Source of the DNA: Isoetes taiwanensis
Taxonomy: Eukaryota > Streptophyta > Lycopodiopsida > Isoetales > Isoetaceae
NCBI GenBank assembly: GCA_021234155.1
Contig: JAJEKV010000071.1
Coordinates: 4,958,483-5,022,482 of the forward strand
Direction: 5' to 3'
DNA: 64,000 nucleotides
Each line of letters begins with the position of its first letter. The stretch's first letter is position 1. Under the pieces are notes generated by a model. It was not told where the DNA came from. It saw only the letters and a program-made list of their open reading frames with translations, and ran no database searches. Shown piece after piece: positions 1 to 10,841 of the stretch. The position numbers were made by a program, and so were the translations under genes.

Positions 1-800
1 CCTCCATCTTGCCTCTAGCCCCGTTGTGTGATGCTGAGTCACATCATAGCTTCCATAGCCCGGTGGGTTCCTATGCACAGGCCGCAACTAATAGGAACTA
101 AAGGATCTACTCTAGGAGCATACTACATATGGCCCCAGGTCTCTACCCCCCTTCCCAACACAAGAGGAGCACATGATCAACCAATATCACATACATCACA
201 TCATGATCAATATCAATATCATATGAACATCTTAACCTAAACATACATAGCTAACTACCAGTTAGGGTTCCTGGATTAGGGTTCAAGATATTCAACAAAG
301 GATCTAGGGTGGCTCTACTCTAGACAGAATCACTATCCCATCTGGAGTGCTAACTTCCAGATGAACTAACATGAACTCTACTCAACCTACCTCCTCCAGA
401 TGCGCTTCCTCCCATTCCTGGCGTCTCCATGCTCCTAGACGTGGTTCGAAGGCCTGCTCCCTCTACGATCATACACACCTTCCAGGGGCTGCTGCTCCAG
501 GCTAGGCTATGACGAACGGTGCTCGAAACGGGGTTTCGGGCACGTGGATGAGAGTTCAGGTGCTAGGTCAGGGAAAAGGGTCTAGGGTTAGGGTTAGAGC
601 TCATATAGGTGTGGGTCCACGTGGGATGCCACGTGGCACCACTAAGATGAGGCCGTGTGGCGGTTGCCCAATAGGATAAGGCCATGTGGAAATGGGCCTT
701 ATCCTAAGGTTATCTAAGTTAAACAATTAACTTAGATGTGCACCCCTTGCCACTTATCCAAGGCATACAAGGCTACCTAGGTAGACTTGTATGGTGACGG
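1..800. other. No gene recognised; hairpin and telomere-like motif
   Basis: I see no convincing coding region here. Two short structures stand out. A degenerate telomere-like run (CTAGGGTTAGGGTTAG) lies at about 582-597. A near-perfect hairpin begins at the end of the stretch (795-846), with arms built on GGAATATACG / CGTATATTCC. The rest is unremarkable intergenic DNA with moderate GC content. Confidence 0.4.
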
Positions 801-846
801 GTCCAGGAATATACGTATTTATGGCGTATATTCCCTTGGAACGTCA
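795..846. repeat. Hairpin-forming inverted repeat
   Basis: GGAATATACG at 806-815 is answered by CGTATATTCC at 824-833. The pairing extends outward, imperfectly, to GTGACG at the left and CGTCAC at the right, giving arms of about 22 bp around a loop of 8 bases. It could be the remains of a small MITE or simply a palindrome. There is no sign that it is a transcribed RNA gene. Confidence 0.5.
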
Positions 847-1388
847 CAATACATCTTCTAAACTATGGATGATTTCAAAAAACTATTATATGATTATGGA
901 ATTCATGTAATTAAACATGATATAAACTATTAGTGATTTTGCTAAATCAATCTACACTTAAAAACAACCTTATGAACTAATAATGATTTCTAGAAACTAG
1001 TGTAAAATTTTGAATTAGTACAAAAAATATGGTATTAGCCACTATTGTTTTTTCAAAATCAATATATGCTTAAAACACCTCTTCTAAACTATTGATGATT
1101 TCAAAAACCTATTGTACAATCGTAGAAGTCATGTAATTAAACAGGATATGATTTTGCTAAATCATTGTACATTAAAAAACAATAATACAAACTAATGATG
1201 ATTTCTAGAAACTACTGTAAATTTATGAATTAGTACAAATAATATGATATGAACCACTATTGATTTTGCAAAACTAGGAAGAACACATGATTTTTCTTTA
1301 CATTTTGTATTGTCGTATAAAAAAATCACATATATACTGGTTTTCATGCTAATTTTTTATACAAGTTCATTTTTGGGGGCCTTGTGTC
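841..1388 (+). repeat. AT-rich interspersed repeat, copy A, with GC-rich terminal tag
   Basis: An AT-rich stretch ends abruptly in the GC-rich tag TTTTTGGGGGCCTTGTG at about 1372-1388. The same tag ends other AT-rich stretches at about 8582-8597 (+), 16674-16686 (+, GGGCGCCTTGTG) and, inverted, at 2551-2568. The interior carries recurring words such as CCACTATTG and TTTCTAGAAACTA. Copy A itself is built from two diverged tandem units. The shared terminus suggests one transposable-element family; the class cannot be told from what is visible. Confidence 0.55.
855..1290. repeat. Diverged tandem duplication, period about 226 bp
   Basis: The words CTTCTAAACTAT, ATGATTTCAAAAA and GTAATTAAACA occur in the same order starting at 855 and again at 1081. 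The second unit is shorter by a deletion of some 20 bases. Together the two units make up most of the AT-rich repeat copy A. Confidence 0.65.
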
Positions 1389-1730
1389 TGTTGTAGCTCC
1401 AAAAGGCATGACCATTACTGTCATCCCAAGCAAGCTTATCTTCTCAGCTACTACGACTACACTCAGCTTTCAAGTCCATGTGTCTGCTCCCAGCCAAAAG
1501 TCTAATACCTATTTATCTGGTGGGGTGCTGACTTGATCAGATGGTAAGCACCTTGTTAGGAGCCCAGTTACACTCTGGTTCATTTAAATATCACTGTATA
1601 TACCACTAGATATATATACATCTACTATATATCAAGCAAAATAATTTCACAATTCAAGTTTGAATTTGAATCATCCTCTCCATATTTCAGAAAAGAAAGC
1701 ACTTAAATGGGACATGGCTTTATCTTTGAA

Positions 1731-1758
1731 CTAGTAATGGTGCCCAGCGTTGCTGAGT
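1731..1758 (-). mobile_element. Helitron 3' terminus (minus strand)
   Basis: Read on the minus strand, an imperfect hairpin (CTCAGC / GCTGGGC, 1742-1758) is followed eleven bases later by CTAG and then T. This is the established Helitron 3' signature: a subterminal hairpin, CTRR, and insertion next to a T. The element would extend to higher coordinates; its 5' TC end was not identified. The same hairpin class, with a better stem, occurs at 29395, 45256 and 45367, which supports a family. Confidence 0.55.
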
Positions 1759-1978
1759 ATAATTTTGGAACTTGTGAATGTTGGAAACCTATGCATTTGC
1801 ATATACGGTAACTTGATGACTCGACGTTTTATTAGATTCTATGATAGAGATTCTTATAAGAATCGTATCACTTTTTATTAAAAACAAACAAAAACCCTTC
1901 CTTCTTTAAGCCTTTAATTGGGGGAGGAGTAAGTAGAAGTGTTGATGAATGATATAAAGGAGACCTGACCTTAGACTA

Positions 1979-2050
1979 GGCGTAAAGGGCACGTAGGCGG
2001 TGAATCAGGTTGGGAGCGAAAGCCGCCAGCTCAACTGGCGGAATGGGATA
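1979..2050 (+). pseudogene. rrn18: Mitochondrial small-subunit rRNA (rrn18) fragment in nuclear DNA
   Basis: The run GGCGTAAAGGGCACGTAGG followed by CGGTGAATC and a GCCGCCAGC...CTGGCGG stem matches the central conserved part of plant mitochondrial 18S (bacterial 16S-type) rRNA. Only about 70 bases are recognisable, and both sides are unrelated AT-rich DNA, so this is an organelle-derived nuclear insertion rather than a gene. The recalled angiosperm version has CCAAAAAGTGG where this one has CCAGCTCAACTGG, which fits a non-angiosperm plant. That comparison is from memory. Confidence 0.65.
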
Positions 2051-2248
2051 ACTGGAATGACCAGAGAACGATTGACCTTCGCTTCAGTCGGCGGTGTTGT
2101 AAATGTTAATGGGGCATTAGTTAAGGTTAGTCAAGAGTGTAAAACTGTATGGACAGAAAAAGCTAATCGGGCTGCGGTAAAAGCTTTTTCTCTAGCTCAA
2201 TCTATTTCAACTGGTCAAAAAATCTTATTATTCCATAAATTTATCTAA
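2051..2248 (+). other. Short unrecognised open frame beside the rrn18 fragment
   Basis: The open frame running out of the rRNA fragment encodes a stretch with SVGGVVNVNGALVKVSQ and a C-terminal TGQKILLFHKFI. The composition is protein-like, but I do not recognise the product. It could be a piece of another organelle gene inserted together with the rRNA fragment, or chance. No start codon or promoter supports independent expression. Confidence 0.25.
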
Positions 2249-2548
2249 TAATTTTAAATAAAAGAAAAAATCAATTGATAATATGTAATTTGTCCTTTAG
2301 GATCCGACATTGATCCTCTCATACCTAATAATTGGTGAATTTGGGATATATTTCCTCGGGCCTCTAGGCCATTAAAACTATGCACTTAATGTTTAGACCA
2401 TTAAATCATTTTCGAGTTCAAAGAGCACTAATTTTGCATGTCCCTTTTTTTTTCAAAAGATTGTTCTATTGTTGATATCGAATCAGCTTGATTGTGTGAT
2501 TTTGAAGGGTTATGCCTTGATAGGGGTCTCTACGGGGCATATCAACAA

Positions 2549-3100
2549 CAACACAAGGCCCCCAAAAATTAACTTGCATTCATAATCATGATGGAAACTG
2601 GCATAAGAGTGATTTTTACTACATGTAACTCAGAATGTCAAGAAAAACCAATCACTACTAGTATGATCATAGTTCTTATACTAATTTTATATCTAACAGT
2701 AGTTTCTTAAAATTATTACTAGTTTAGGAGGTGGTTCTTAAGCGTGCATTGTCAATATTACAATTTAAGATGATTTTACATATGAGTTATCACCATCATA
2801 TGTAGTTTCTTAACTAGTTTTAATCCTCCCAAGTTTTTGAAAAACCATGTGTGATTTTGCAAGTGTGCTATGGTTTTTGGCACATGCTTATTTACTATGC
2901 TTGTAAGCAATCTATTATATTGGTTTATGTGGTTGTTTTTTTAATATACTTGTTTCAATCCTTAATGTCGCCACTGACTTTGTACATAGTTTTTTACGTT
3001 AACTAGTAATTCCGACTATTATATCTAATTTTGTCATGCATTTAGAGTGTGATCCTCAATTGTAATTATAAATTTATATTATTTTCATTGACTTTTTTAC
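2549..3100 (-). repeat. AT-rich interspersed repeat, copy B, inverted relative to copy A
   Basis: Starting with ACACAAGGCCCCCAAAAATT at 2550, this stretch is the reverse complement of the end of copy A. About 26 terminal bases match with one mismatch, and a further 80 or so are clearly related. The right-hand boundary is vague. Copies A and B therefore face each other across 1.16 kb holding the Helitron end and the rrn18 fragment. Confidence 0.55.
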
Positions 3101-6100
3101 TGGTTGCATGGTGTCTATGCTTTGTTTCTTGTTTCCTACCATTATATGTAGTGTAGCAGCCTTAAGCAACTTTACATCAGCGTCAAGCAGTCTCCTCGAG
3201 CAACTATGTCAAATTCTTTCACTACCAACATGTATCATTTCATTATGATAAGGGGCTTGTAATGTCCAATGTAAAACTCTAAATAATGTTGAGAATAAAA
3301 CTTTGATATTCCTTAGCACTGTTAAACTTTGAGATGTGATGTGGAATGGCAAGAGAGAGGCCATTCCATTTGTGGCAGGGCTTGCTGGCTACTGCCACCA
3401 CCACCAAGATAAGGTAAGCAATGAAATTGGATTTAAGCCCAGATTTTGACGGATTCAGACTTCAATTCTACCAAGCAACTCAGATTCAGACTTTGGTTCA
3501 AGTTTTGTGCTTCAGTTATGGTGCTTCAGCGAGGTTTTGTGCTTCAGCGATGCATTTTCGGCGAGATTTTGGAGTCATTATGGCATCTCCAGCTTCTTAT
3601 GCCCACCATATCCACCATAGCCATAGCAGGGGTTCGAAAATCCAGCTCCAGCAACCATAGCCACAACGGAGTTTTTTAAGGCAGGTAACAGATCATTCAA
3701 GAATGTAGGTTTTCACTCAGGTAACATGCTATAAGAGGTCATTCAAGAATGTTGTACTTATTTGTCATTCTTGAATAAAATGGTCACCATATGGCAACCT
3801 CCCACTGGATAATTAACCAGAATGAATAGCAATCTCAAGAATGTACATTGATCTTGAACGATGAAAATTTTAGACACAAACAATATTCATATCCATTGTA
3901 TCATCTAGCATTAAAACTTTAGATGTTCAAATAAGTAACTTCGGGTAGGCAACAACTTAGAACAATGTGCTTCACTTAAATTCAATAAGCGAGACTTACT
4001 ATAGCAAAGGGAAAATGCAAAAACAAGCTGCAACGTCTTGTCTATGCAAAAAAAAATGTATCTGATTTTTCCATATCATTGACCACCATCTGTACCCTAG
4101 TTTCTTTCTACGACAATTGTGGCTTCGGCCCTAAATATAGAACCCCTTACAAGGATTGACTTGTATTCTGAAACTTCACCTCCAGGAACATCCACAAGTA
4201 AATGAACCCCTTGGAGCCATCGTTGTTCATCAGTTTGTTCGAGCCATCACAACGGGGCTGGTTTGGAACAGGTGCATGGGGAGGGTTTTTTTGTTCTCCC
4301 TTTTTGGGTCTCTCTTCGAACCCTTAACGGAACCTTCCACGCAAGCTCTCAGCCACTTCAGAGGCAGGGAAGGCTGGAAAAATAGAAACCCTACATATTT
4401 AGTGGGGTTTAAGTATCGAGGTACCAAAACAACTCCGTTTGTTAATTCCACTATTCAAAGGGTAGCTCATTGGCCCAAGAAATCTCTCCGAAAAGAAAAA
4501 ATGGACATCCACCACACGAATGTGCTAACCCCCAAATTTTTCCCTTTCAGGACATAGGGACACAATGGGAAAATGACATGTTCTCCATTGTGGCCACTTT
4601 AGCAAGCTTGAATGGGGTTTTGACTTCACGATGAGTCCAAAGGATCCACCATCTTAGGGACAAGCATTACACTCAACGTAACCAAACTTAATTTGGCATA
4701 CAGCAACTAATCTAATTCGGCCATAATAACCACCTTTGCATGTGTTTGACAACTTTGCCATGCCAGTTGTCGATTTCTTTTATCCTAGAGGTAGCATAGA
4801 ACTTGAACATGGTGACGCTTTGGAAGCGGGCCTACTACATAGTTGTTCTAAGAGGGAGTATGAGAAGGTAACCATAACAACTCTAGAACTCAAATCTAAC
4901 TTTGTCAATAGGTCCGAAATGTTGAGGCCACCCATGAACACACGTTTGCAGGGTTCTCAACTCTGAGCTTAACGTATGTTGTTGCATTTTTACTTGCCAC
5001 ATTGGGTGTTCAAAGATAAAATATGCAATTAACTGTCCTACTCTTCCCCAAAATTTGTAGTCATTAAACATGGCATGTATTTATTTTAATGACCACTTCT
5101 TTCCACATTTCAATATGTAGAATGAATTGGTGACCTCTCATAACAGGTGGTTGCCAATGGCATCATATGTGGTTCACGAAACATGGCTACACGTTTGCAA
5201 CATGCCTGAATGGATGAGCATATCATTGATATGCTTTTACCATACCTCGATCTTTGAACCCTCTCCAAATTTAGGAAATGACTTTTACCTTATGCCTTCA
5301 TTCCCAGCGTGGCTTCAAGCCATGTTCTATCCTCCAAGCGTTGCTTCAAGCCATGTTCTATCCTCCAAGCTCCAGCAGCCAGAGCTTTGGGGCTATTTAT
5401 GATGAGTCCGTCATACTCTATTTTTGCGGCTGTCTATGATGAGTTCGGCATGCTTTATTTTTTTCCTACTTATTTCCCTTGCCTGGACAATGGTTGGATT
5501 TGCCGTTTTGCACCATTGCAACTTTCCGTGGAGTGAGGGTAGGAAAAAAAATTGAGTCAGACCATGTGTTCAATCGAGACTATTGCAATTTGCCGTCATT
5601 TTTCGTCTCAAAATCCTGGGGGACACAGATCTGGAATGACAAGCGAAAGATTCCCAAAATCAGTGGCTCCCATGGCCTCCCACCACAAAACCCAAGAATA
5701 TACATAATATGCATATATGGCATAAACTCACCTAGAGGTGAAAAAAATTCCAATGAAAATGAATTTCTAATGGTAAAACATGAAATTGTCCATATTTAAT
5801 ATTTATGAACAAATTAAATGAATCATACGTAGGCTTTTTGGTACTGTGTAGTTTTTGGGACTCTAGAGGTATGGCGCCAAAATGGCCGCCTGTTTAACAT
5901 GTCGCTCCAACACAGGTATGGCAGAGTCTACTGGATGTCCAATGCTCTAGCCAAATATCTTTCGGAGCCCTAAGTGCATGGGGCCGCAAAACCAATGGCA
6001 TTTGCTTATGGTAAGTATTTGATATTTCCATATTTGCAAAAGAATAGACCTACGACTTGCCATGCCGGAATAGGCATTTTTATCTATGATTAAAGAGTTG

Positions 6101-6690
6101 AGATATGCCTCTCTAATGCTAGATGCGGATGGTACTGATGCATGTCATTTTGTTTTAGGTTGGAACTGGCCGATTTGCTCTAAGGAGTAGTTAAAGATGA
6201 TTCATTTGCTCTAAGTTGGAGTTTACTAGGATATGAGCAAAGACGAATTTGCTCCAGCAAAAACAAATCTGAAAGAAGACCTTGAAATGGTCGACTGTAC
6301 GTCATAGGCTGGATATGAGCAAAAACGAATTTGCCCTTATATTTTGATGTTGTGATGCTATGGATTGAATGGAAGTGGCTTGAATGTTCTATGCTATCAG
6401 AATAGGAACATCTTTGCTACATGACAATATCGGACTGAGGTGTTTCCATACAGCAAGAATATCTAAATTTATTATTTTCAATAAGTCCTTCATCCTGCTA
6501 TAGATGCCAAAATGTTGAAGGGATTATTTTTAAGATGATCAGGCTATGCTCAAAAGGCCGCTCATTATGCTGACAATCTTTCGATTAGGTAGAAATATGG
6601 AGCGACATCAATCAGGTTAGATAATATATTGTTGAAATACTTTAATGTAAGTAATCATTATGCTGACAATCTTCCTATTACGATCGTGGC
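3100..6690. other. Intergenic stretch without a recognisable gene
   Basis: Several open frames of 60-130 codons occur on both strands, the longest at 4156-4557 (+). None has a motif or composition I can tie to a protein family, and frames overlap on both strands. Near 6180-6330 the word GGATATGAGCAAA occurs twice as an internal repeat. A 31-bp tandem repeat lies at 5306-5370. Read as non-coding or too decayed to identify. Confidence 0.4.
5306..5370. repeat. Two-copy tandem repeat, 31 bp
   Basis: AGCGTGGCTTCAAGCCATG and the 12 bases after it are repeated immediately with one change (GTGG to GTTG). A simple recent tandem duplication. Confidence 0.8.
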
Positions 6691-6692
6691 AG

Positions 6693-7776
6693 GAGTGTTG
6701 ACACCCTTTTTTGCTTATGAAATGACTCAAGTTCTGGTAACATATTACAGCCTGGACAAGCATTAGATAAAAAGGAGCTGGAGAAATATGTTTTGTACTT
6801 TCTAGGTGCATCTGTGTTATCATTGGTTGCAAACATGCTTGAACATTATTTTTTTGGTTACATGGGAGTGCCTAACCGTGCGAGTCAGAAGCATGATGGT
6901 TGGAGGTATGAATATTACGTAATGGCCTATAGGTTTTGTTTGTTATTTCTTATTTGAAAGAATTTTCTGTGCAGCAATATTGCGGAACGAGGTAGGATGG
7001 TTTGAAAGGGAGGACAATTACAAGCAGTACTGGTTGCATCTAGGCTTGCTACAGATGCAACAATGGTGAAGGCGGCGGTCGGTGACCGCATGTCTATCTT
7101 GACTCAAAATCTAGCACTAATTCTTGCGGGTTTTGTGTTGGCATTCGTGTTACAAAACTCTCATTGTTCGGCACTTTTTCCATTCATGATCAGTCGCATC
7201 TTTGGGGAGGTATAGCTTTTTTGCTGCGGTGTTAAATAGATTGAATATCATTGCCCCTCATGTCCCTGTGCTTTTTGCAGCATTTCTTTATGAAAGGATT
7301 TGGCGAATCGGCAAAGGTTTATGCTAGGGCAACCATCGTGGTCGGGCGAAGCAATCGGCAATATACGTCTCGCAATATAACGCATTGTTTCGGCCTTTTT
7401 TCTTTGAGAGAAAAAGTGTTGGACCTATTTAATCAAGAATTGAAGAGCTTAAGGAATAACCGCTTCATTGGTAGCCGGATTCTGGGGCTTGCTTATGGGG
7501 TCGCGCAATGCTCATTATCTTTGTTCTTATGGGTTGGCCCTCCGGTATGCAAAGAAAGTTAATAAGAAATGGAGAGTCATCATTTGACCATGTTATCAAA
7601 TGCTTTGTTCTTCTTATGTTCATGTCATTTGAGTTGCGAGACATTAGCATTGGCCCCCGATCTTATGAAGAGTTACGAAGTGTTGGCTCAGTTTTGATAT
7701 TCTTGTGGGAAGACGTAAAAATAGATCCGTAAGACCGAAGGCAAAAGATGTCAGCAAAATCAAGGGACCCGAAAGC
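6693..7776 (+). pseudogene. ABCB-type (P-glycoprotein) ABC transporter fragment, broken
   Basis: Translated pieces follow plant ABCB proteins through the second transmembrane domain and into the linker before the second nucleotide-binding domain. In order they are GVLTPFFAYEMTQVLVTYY, LTVRVRSMM, AAILRNEVGWFE, SRLATDATMVKAAVGDRMS, SAKVYARATIVV, EKVLDLFNQEL, GLAYGVAQCSL, and a final block resembling SVFD.L.RKT.IDP.DPKA.DVSKIKG. Family members export lipids, auxin or drugs across the plasma membrane. Exon edges survive: acceptors at about 6692 and 6975 (CTGTGCAG) and a donor/acceptor pair at about 7209/7280. So this is a piece of genomic gene, not a retrocopy. An in-frame TAG at 6764, several frameshifts and the absence of both ATP-binding domains make it a pseudogene. 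The family call is strong; which ABCB subgroup is not resolved. Confidence 0.82.
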
Positions 7777-7882
7777 AAGCCCCGATTTTGAAAAGAAATG
7801 TTCCATGCACAACATGCGGAAATAGACCAATGAATTAGTAGATATCACGATATGGAATCAAGTGGAAAAGATCATGCGCCAA

Positions 7883-7976
7883 CCCTCAAATTTTATTGCT
7901 TTAATATACTAAGGTAGAATATTATGGTACCCTCAAATTTTATTGCTTTAATATACTAAGGTGGAATATTATGGTC
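7883..7976. repeat. Two-copy tandem repeat, 47 bp
   Basis: CCCTCAAATTTTATTGC and the next 30 bases are repeated directly from 7930 with one substitution (GGTAGAA to GGTGGAA). It lies just downstream of the ABCB remnant. Confidence 0.85.
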
Positions 7977-7999
7977 TTTTATCGTATCACTAAACTTGT

Positions 8000-8597
8000 C
8001 ACATGAAGCACACTTAAATACTAATACTAAAATTATGTATGCTTACAACTTTCTATAATCCATGAAAACAAAAGCACAATAATTTTTCACATTCAAAATT
8101 AGATATATTTACAACATTCTTTAATTGTATTGGTACCATGGAAGAAAAAACATACTAGTATATCTAAACCAAACATAGTTTTATTGATAATTAAGCACAA
8201 TAAAATATCATAATAACTAGGCACTTAAAATTACGAAGATGACTAATCACTGTACAATATCATACCAATTACGCACATAAAATTACAATGTCAATAAACA
8301 AAGGATAATAGATGTGATCAAATACTATTCCGATAAACTTGATACATTAAGTAGTAGCACACATCATACATTTAAGTTGTCATAAAAAACTAACTATAAA
8401 TTATCATCTTTAAGTACCATGTGAAGAAACAATATTTGTTTGTCACGTTGTGAAATTGCATCATTGAACTGTATTGTATAACTAGATATGGTTTGTAAAC
8501 TTTTTGGCCCACATACCAGTATTGATTTTAAGAGTTGGTTTTCATTAAGTAATCATTAGAAAAAAATCATACTGATTCAATTTTGGGGGCCTTGTGC
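8000..8597 (+). repeat. AT-rich interspersed repeat, copy C
   Basis: A strongly AT-rich block ends in TTTTGGGGGCCTTGTGC (8581-8597), the same terminal tag as copies A and B. The left edge is not defined. It abuts the large terminal-inverted-repeat element, with the flanking repeat AACAATTTGCC beginning right after the tag. Confidence 0.5.
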
Positions 8598-8622
8598 AAC
8601 AATTTGCCTTTTTTCCTATAAT
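8598..8622. repeat. Left flanking direct repeat of element 1
   Basis: AACAATTTGCCTTTTTTCC and the next six bases (8598-8622) recur at 22088-22111 as AACAACTGCCTTTTTTCC plus six bases, with only two differences. They lie outside the two ends of element 1 in the same orientation. The right copy touches the terminal repeat; the left copy is separated from it by 21 bases. It may be a long target duplication or a pre-existing repeat. Confidence 0.55.
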
Positions 8623-8643
8623 CTTAAAATTCAAATTAGTAAC

Positions 8644-8713
8644 GGGTAAAAGCACGCTGTGGTGTATCAAAAACGTGCATTTTGACGCCACATTTTGGCA
8701 CCACCTTTGTGGT
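8644..8713 (+). repeat. Element 1 left terminal inverted repeat
   Basis: It begins GGGTAAAAGCACGCTGTGGTGT and includes GACGCCACATTTTGG and CCACCTTTGTGGT. The outermost 22 bases are identical to the inverted right end. Inside that, short gaps separate well-matched blocks. Confidence 0.75.
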
Positions 8714-8905
8714 AGAATCGGGTGGTGCATACCGAAGCGGAGATTGCGGGAGTGCGAATTAATGAGCGTCGGTTATTTTGAATTTTATGCCACGTCGTTG
8801 TCCACCTTTTTGAATTAAGAAAGAATCACCTCTTCCTCTGTTTTTTTGCCGCTTCTTGCCGATTGAACCCTAATGGAGTCGAATTGAACGCCCACCGGTT
8901 ACACG

Positions 8906-8994
8906 ATGAAATCTCTCCTCAAACAAGAGATTGTGCCCTACGAAGATCTAAAGAAGCTTTGGGGTGACAGAGTTCCAAATAAATCTGGCTACAG
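8906..8994 (+). CDS. Candidate first coding exon of the left-hand gene in element 1
   Basis: An ATG at 8906 opens a frame reading MKSLLKQEIVPYEDLKK, which runs to a plausible splice donor (ACAG|GTATTT) at 8994. No family is recognised. The lysine- and glutamate-rich composition and the donor site favour real coding. A following stretch from about 9057 (QYKEFMQIYKRTRKP...) may be the next exon, but the reading phase does not join cleanly, so a frameshift or a different acceptor must be assumed. Its position just inside the left terminal repeat suits the 5' end of the plus-strand gene. Confidence 0.4.
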
Positions 8995-9056
8995 GTATTT
9001 TCCCCCAAATGTTTTGTTCAAACTGAAAAATTAAGGCATATGTTTTCTTGTACAAA

Positions 9057-9480
9057 GTTGAAGAATCGAGCAATGAACAATACAAAGAGTTCATGCAAAT
9101 TTACAAAAGAACGAGGAAGCCACATACATGGGGTGGAATGGCTCCCTGGAACACAGGCGTTGGCTTATTATCGCATATAAAGGGGAGGCTGTTAATTGGA
9201 AGAGCTTCTGGATTATTGTAAAACTCAGATGAGAAAGCCGAGGCCAGTTCTTCTAGACCCAAGAGAAAGCATAGGCAAATCCAACCTGACGAGGAGGAAA
9301 ATAGTAAAAGTGACAGGGATGATGAAGATGATAGGGAAATAACCAAATCAGGTTCCTCTAGACCACACATTCAATCTGAACTCACAATCAAAACAGAAAA
9401 AGCGAGCAATGTTCGAGACCAAAACATGTCATTAATGCGTTCAATTATTAGTTGTCTTACAAAGAAAAAAATCTCAAGCT
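9057..9480 (+). pseudogene. Charged, serine-rich coding remnant (+), element 1
   Basis: Two frames give protein-like text: QYKEFMQIYKRTRKPHTWG (about 9077-9133), then an acidic/basic low-complexity stretch with SSSRPKRKHRQIQPDEEEN and a run of aspartates (about 9240-9400). The join is broken by a stop. It resembles a nuclear, disordered N-terminal region of a transposon protein. I do not recognise a family. It ends shortly before the CCACCACAC satellite. Confidence 0.35.
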
Positions 9481-9651
9481 TGATCTAGATTGTTTCTATC
9501 AACACGAAAAAGGTAACATCAAATCCACTTCAAGAATCAGGTATGTCTACTAGCATTTTGCATCATGTTGGTCGTGTTGTCATGTTGTGTCTCTATGATG
9601 CTAATGGATGCGAACGATAGATGAGGTATGTGTGGTGGTGGTGAGTTGTTG

Positions 9652-9977
9652 GCATCCACCATGTCCCACACCACACCCCATGATCTCCCACCACTACACT
9701 CTACCATCTCCCACCGCCCACACTCCCACACCACACACCACCACCACACTCCACCACCACCACCACACTCCACCACCACCACACCACAGACTCCACCATG
9801 TCCCACACCACCTCCACCACCACCACACACCCCATCACCACCACCACCACACCTCACCACCACCACACACACCACCACCACCACCACACCCCACACTCCA
9901 CCACCACCCCATCACCACACCCACCATGTCCCACACCACACACCACCACCACCCACCACCACCACCACCACCACCAC
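9652..9977 (+). repeat. CCACCACAC-type satellite, left copy
   Basis: About 330 bases consist almost wholly of CCACCA, CACACC and CCACAC words, with occasional ATGTCCCACACC interruptions. It is cytosine- and adenine-rich on this strand; the complementary strand is a dense G-tract sequence with G-quadruplex potential. An inverted, longer counterpart lies at 19378-19977 in the other half of the same element. All long open frames here are artefacts of the repeat. Confidence 0.9.
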
Positions 9978-10139
9978 AGCGTGTTGTGTGGTGTGTACTG
10001 TGCAGCGTATGTTGTGTGGTGTGTGGTATGTGGTGGTGTGTAGAGACTACCTTGTGTTGTGTGGTGTGTGATTGTGGTTTTCCATCGCGACGCGGGTTTA
10101 CTATGTTGGGAGGTGACATATACGTAGTGTTTTGTTTTG

Positions 10140-10317
10140 CGCACTATGGCGGACTTGTGAAGGAATGGTTGGTTGAAACATCAGCTAGGTTTGATAGATG
10201 CAAGCAACGATTGCAAGCAAACGAGGATAGGAAAAATGATATCAAAAGAAAGATTGAGTTGATGGAGCATAAAGCATCGAAATTAGAGCTGATTTGCACG
10301 GATGGCAATCAATCATG
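10140..10317 (+). CDS. Coiled-coil-like coding segment (+), element 1
   Basis: The frame ends RCKQRLQANEDRKNDIKRK followed by IELMEHKASKLELI and a stop at 10315. This is a charged heptad-like helix typical of coiled coils. It lies just downstream of the satellite on the same strand as the Ulp1 pieces, so it may be an exon of the same gene. Function unknown; the start is not visible because the upstream frame is inside the satellite. Confidence 0.35.
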
Positions 10318-10841
10318 ACAACAAACCGAAAGCCAGAGGGTGTTCGGGTTGTGTTTAACTAAAGGATGAAGAGCTAAATGGTACGATGTTGCCCGGGGCT
10401 GAAATGATTAAATAAGGAATTAACAAAACTGAAATTGAGCTAAAGGCATGTGAAGACTTACTGCAAGATTTGAGATTTTTTTCGGCGTAGTGGTCATGAC
10501 ACTCCTTTAGATCCCTGCACTTCCAATGCTTCCGAGGCAGAAGAAGAGGGTGATGAAGGTTGTCCATTTTGTGGACGTTGTCCGAAATGGGAGGGTAAAA
10601 TGTTGCCGGTTGTGATAGCAGAATATCGCAAATACCGATATCACATTCCATGTCTATCACACCATTTGAGGTAAATATTATCATCTCTAACCCTCGTCTA
10701 AAGACTCTATTGATTTTGAATTTGTTTTTGCGTTACTCTAGAACCCTGCAGCCCGGCCAGGCCACATTATGATCCCGGAGACATGGCTTTTGGCTTTTTG
10801 GTGTTCGAAAGTGGTACCACAAGAACCAATAGACACAAGTA

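Noticed and set aside
582-597. Interstitial telomere repeat
   Set aside because: Only two imperfect TAGGGTT units; too short to argue for a former chromosome end.
5399-5450. Possible hammerhead ribozyme (CTGATGAG-like words: ATGATGAGTCCGTC, ATGATGAGTTCGG)
   Set aside because: The conserved GAAA and the stem pairing required after the core are absent in both places.
9537-10318. Long histidine/proline/threonine-rich open frames on both strands (up to 236 codons)
   Set aside because: They are produced by the CCACCACAC satellite, which lacks stops in several frames at once; only the non-repetitive tail after about 10140 looks protein-like.
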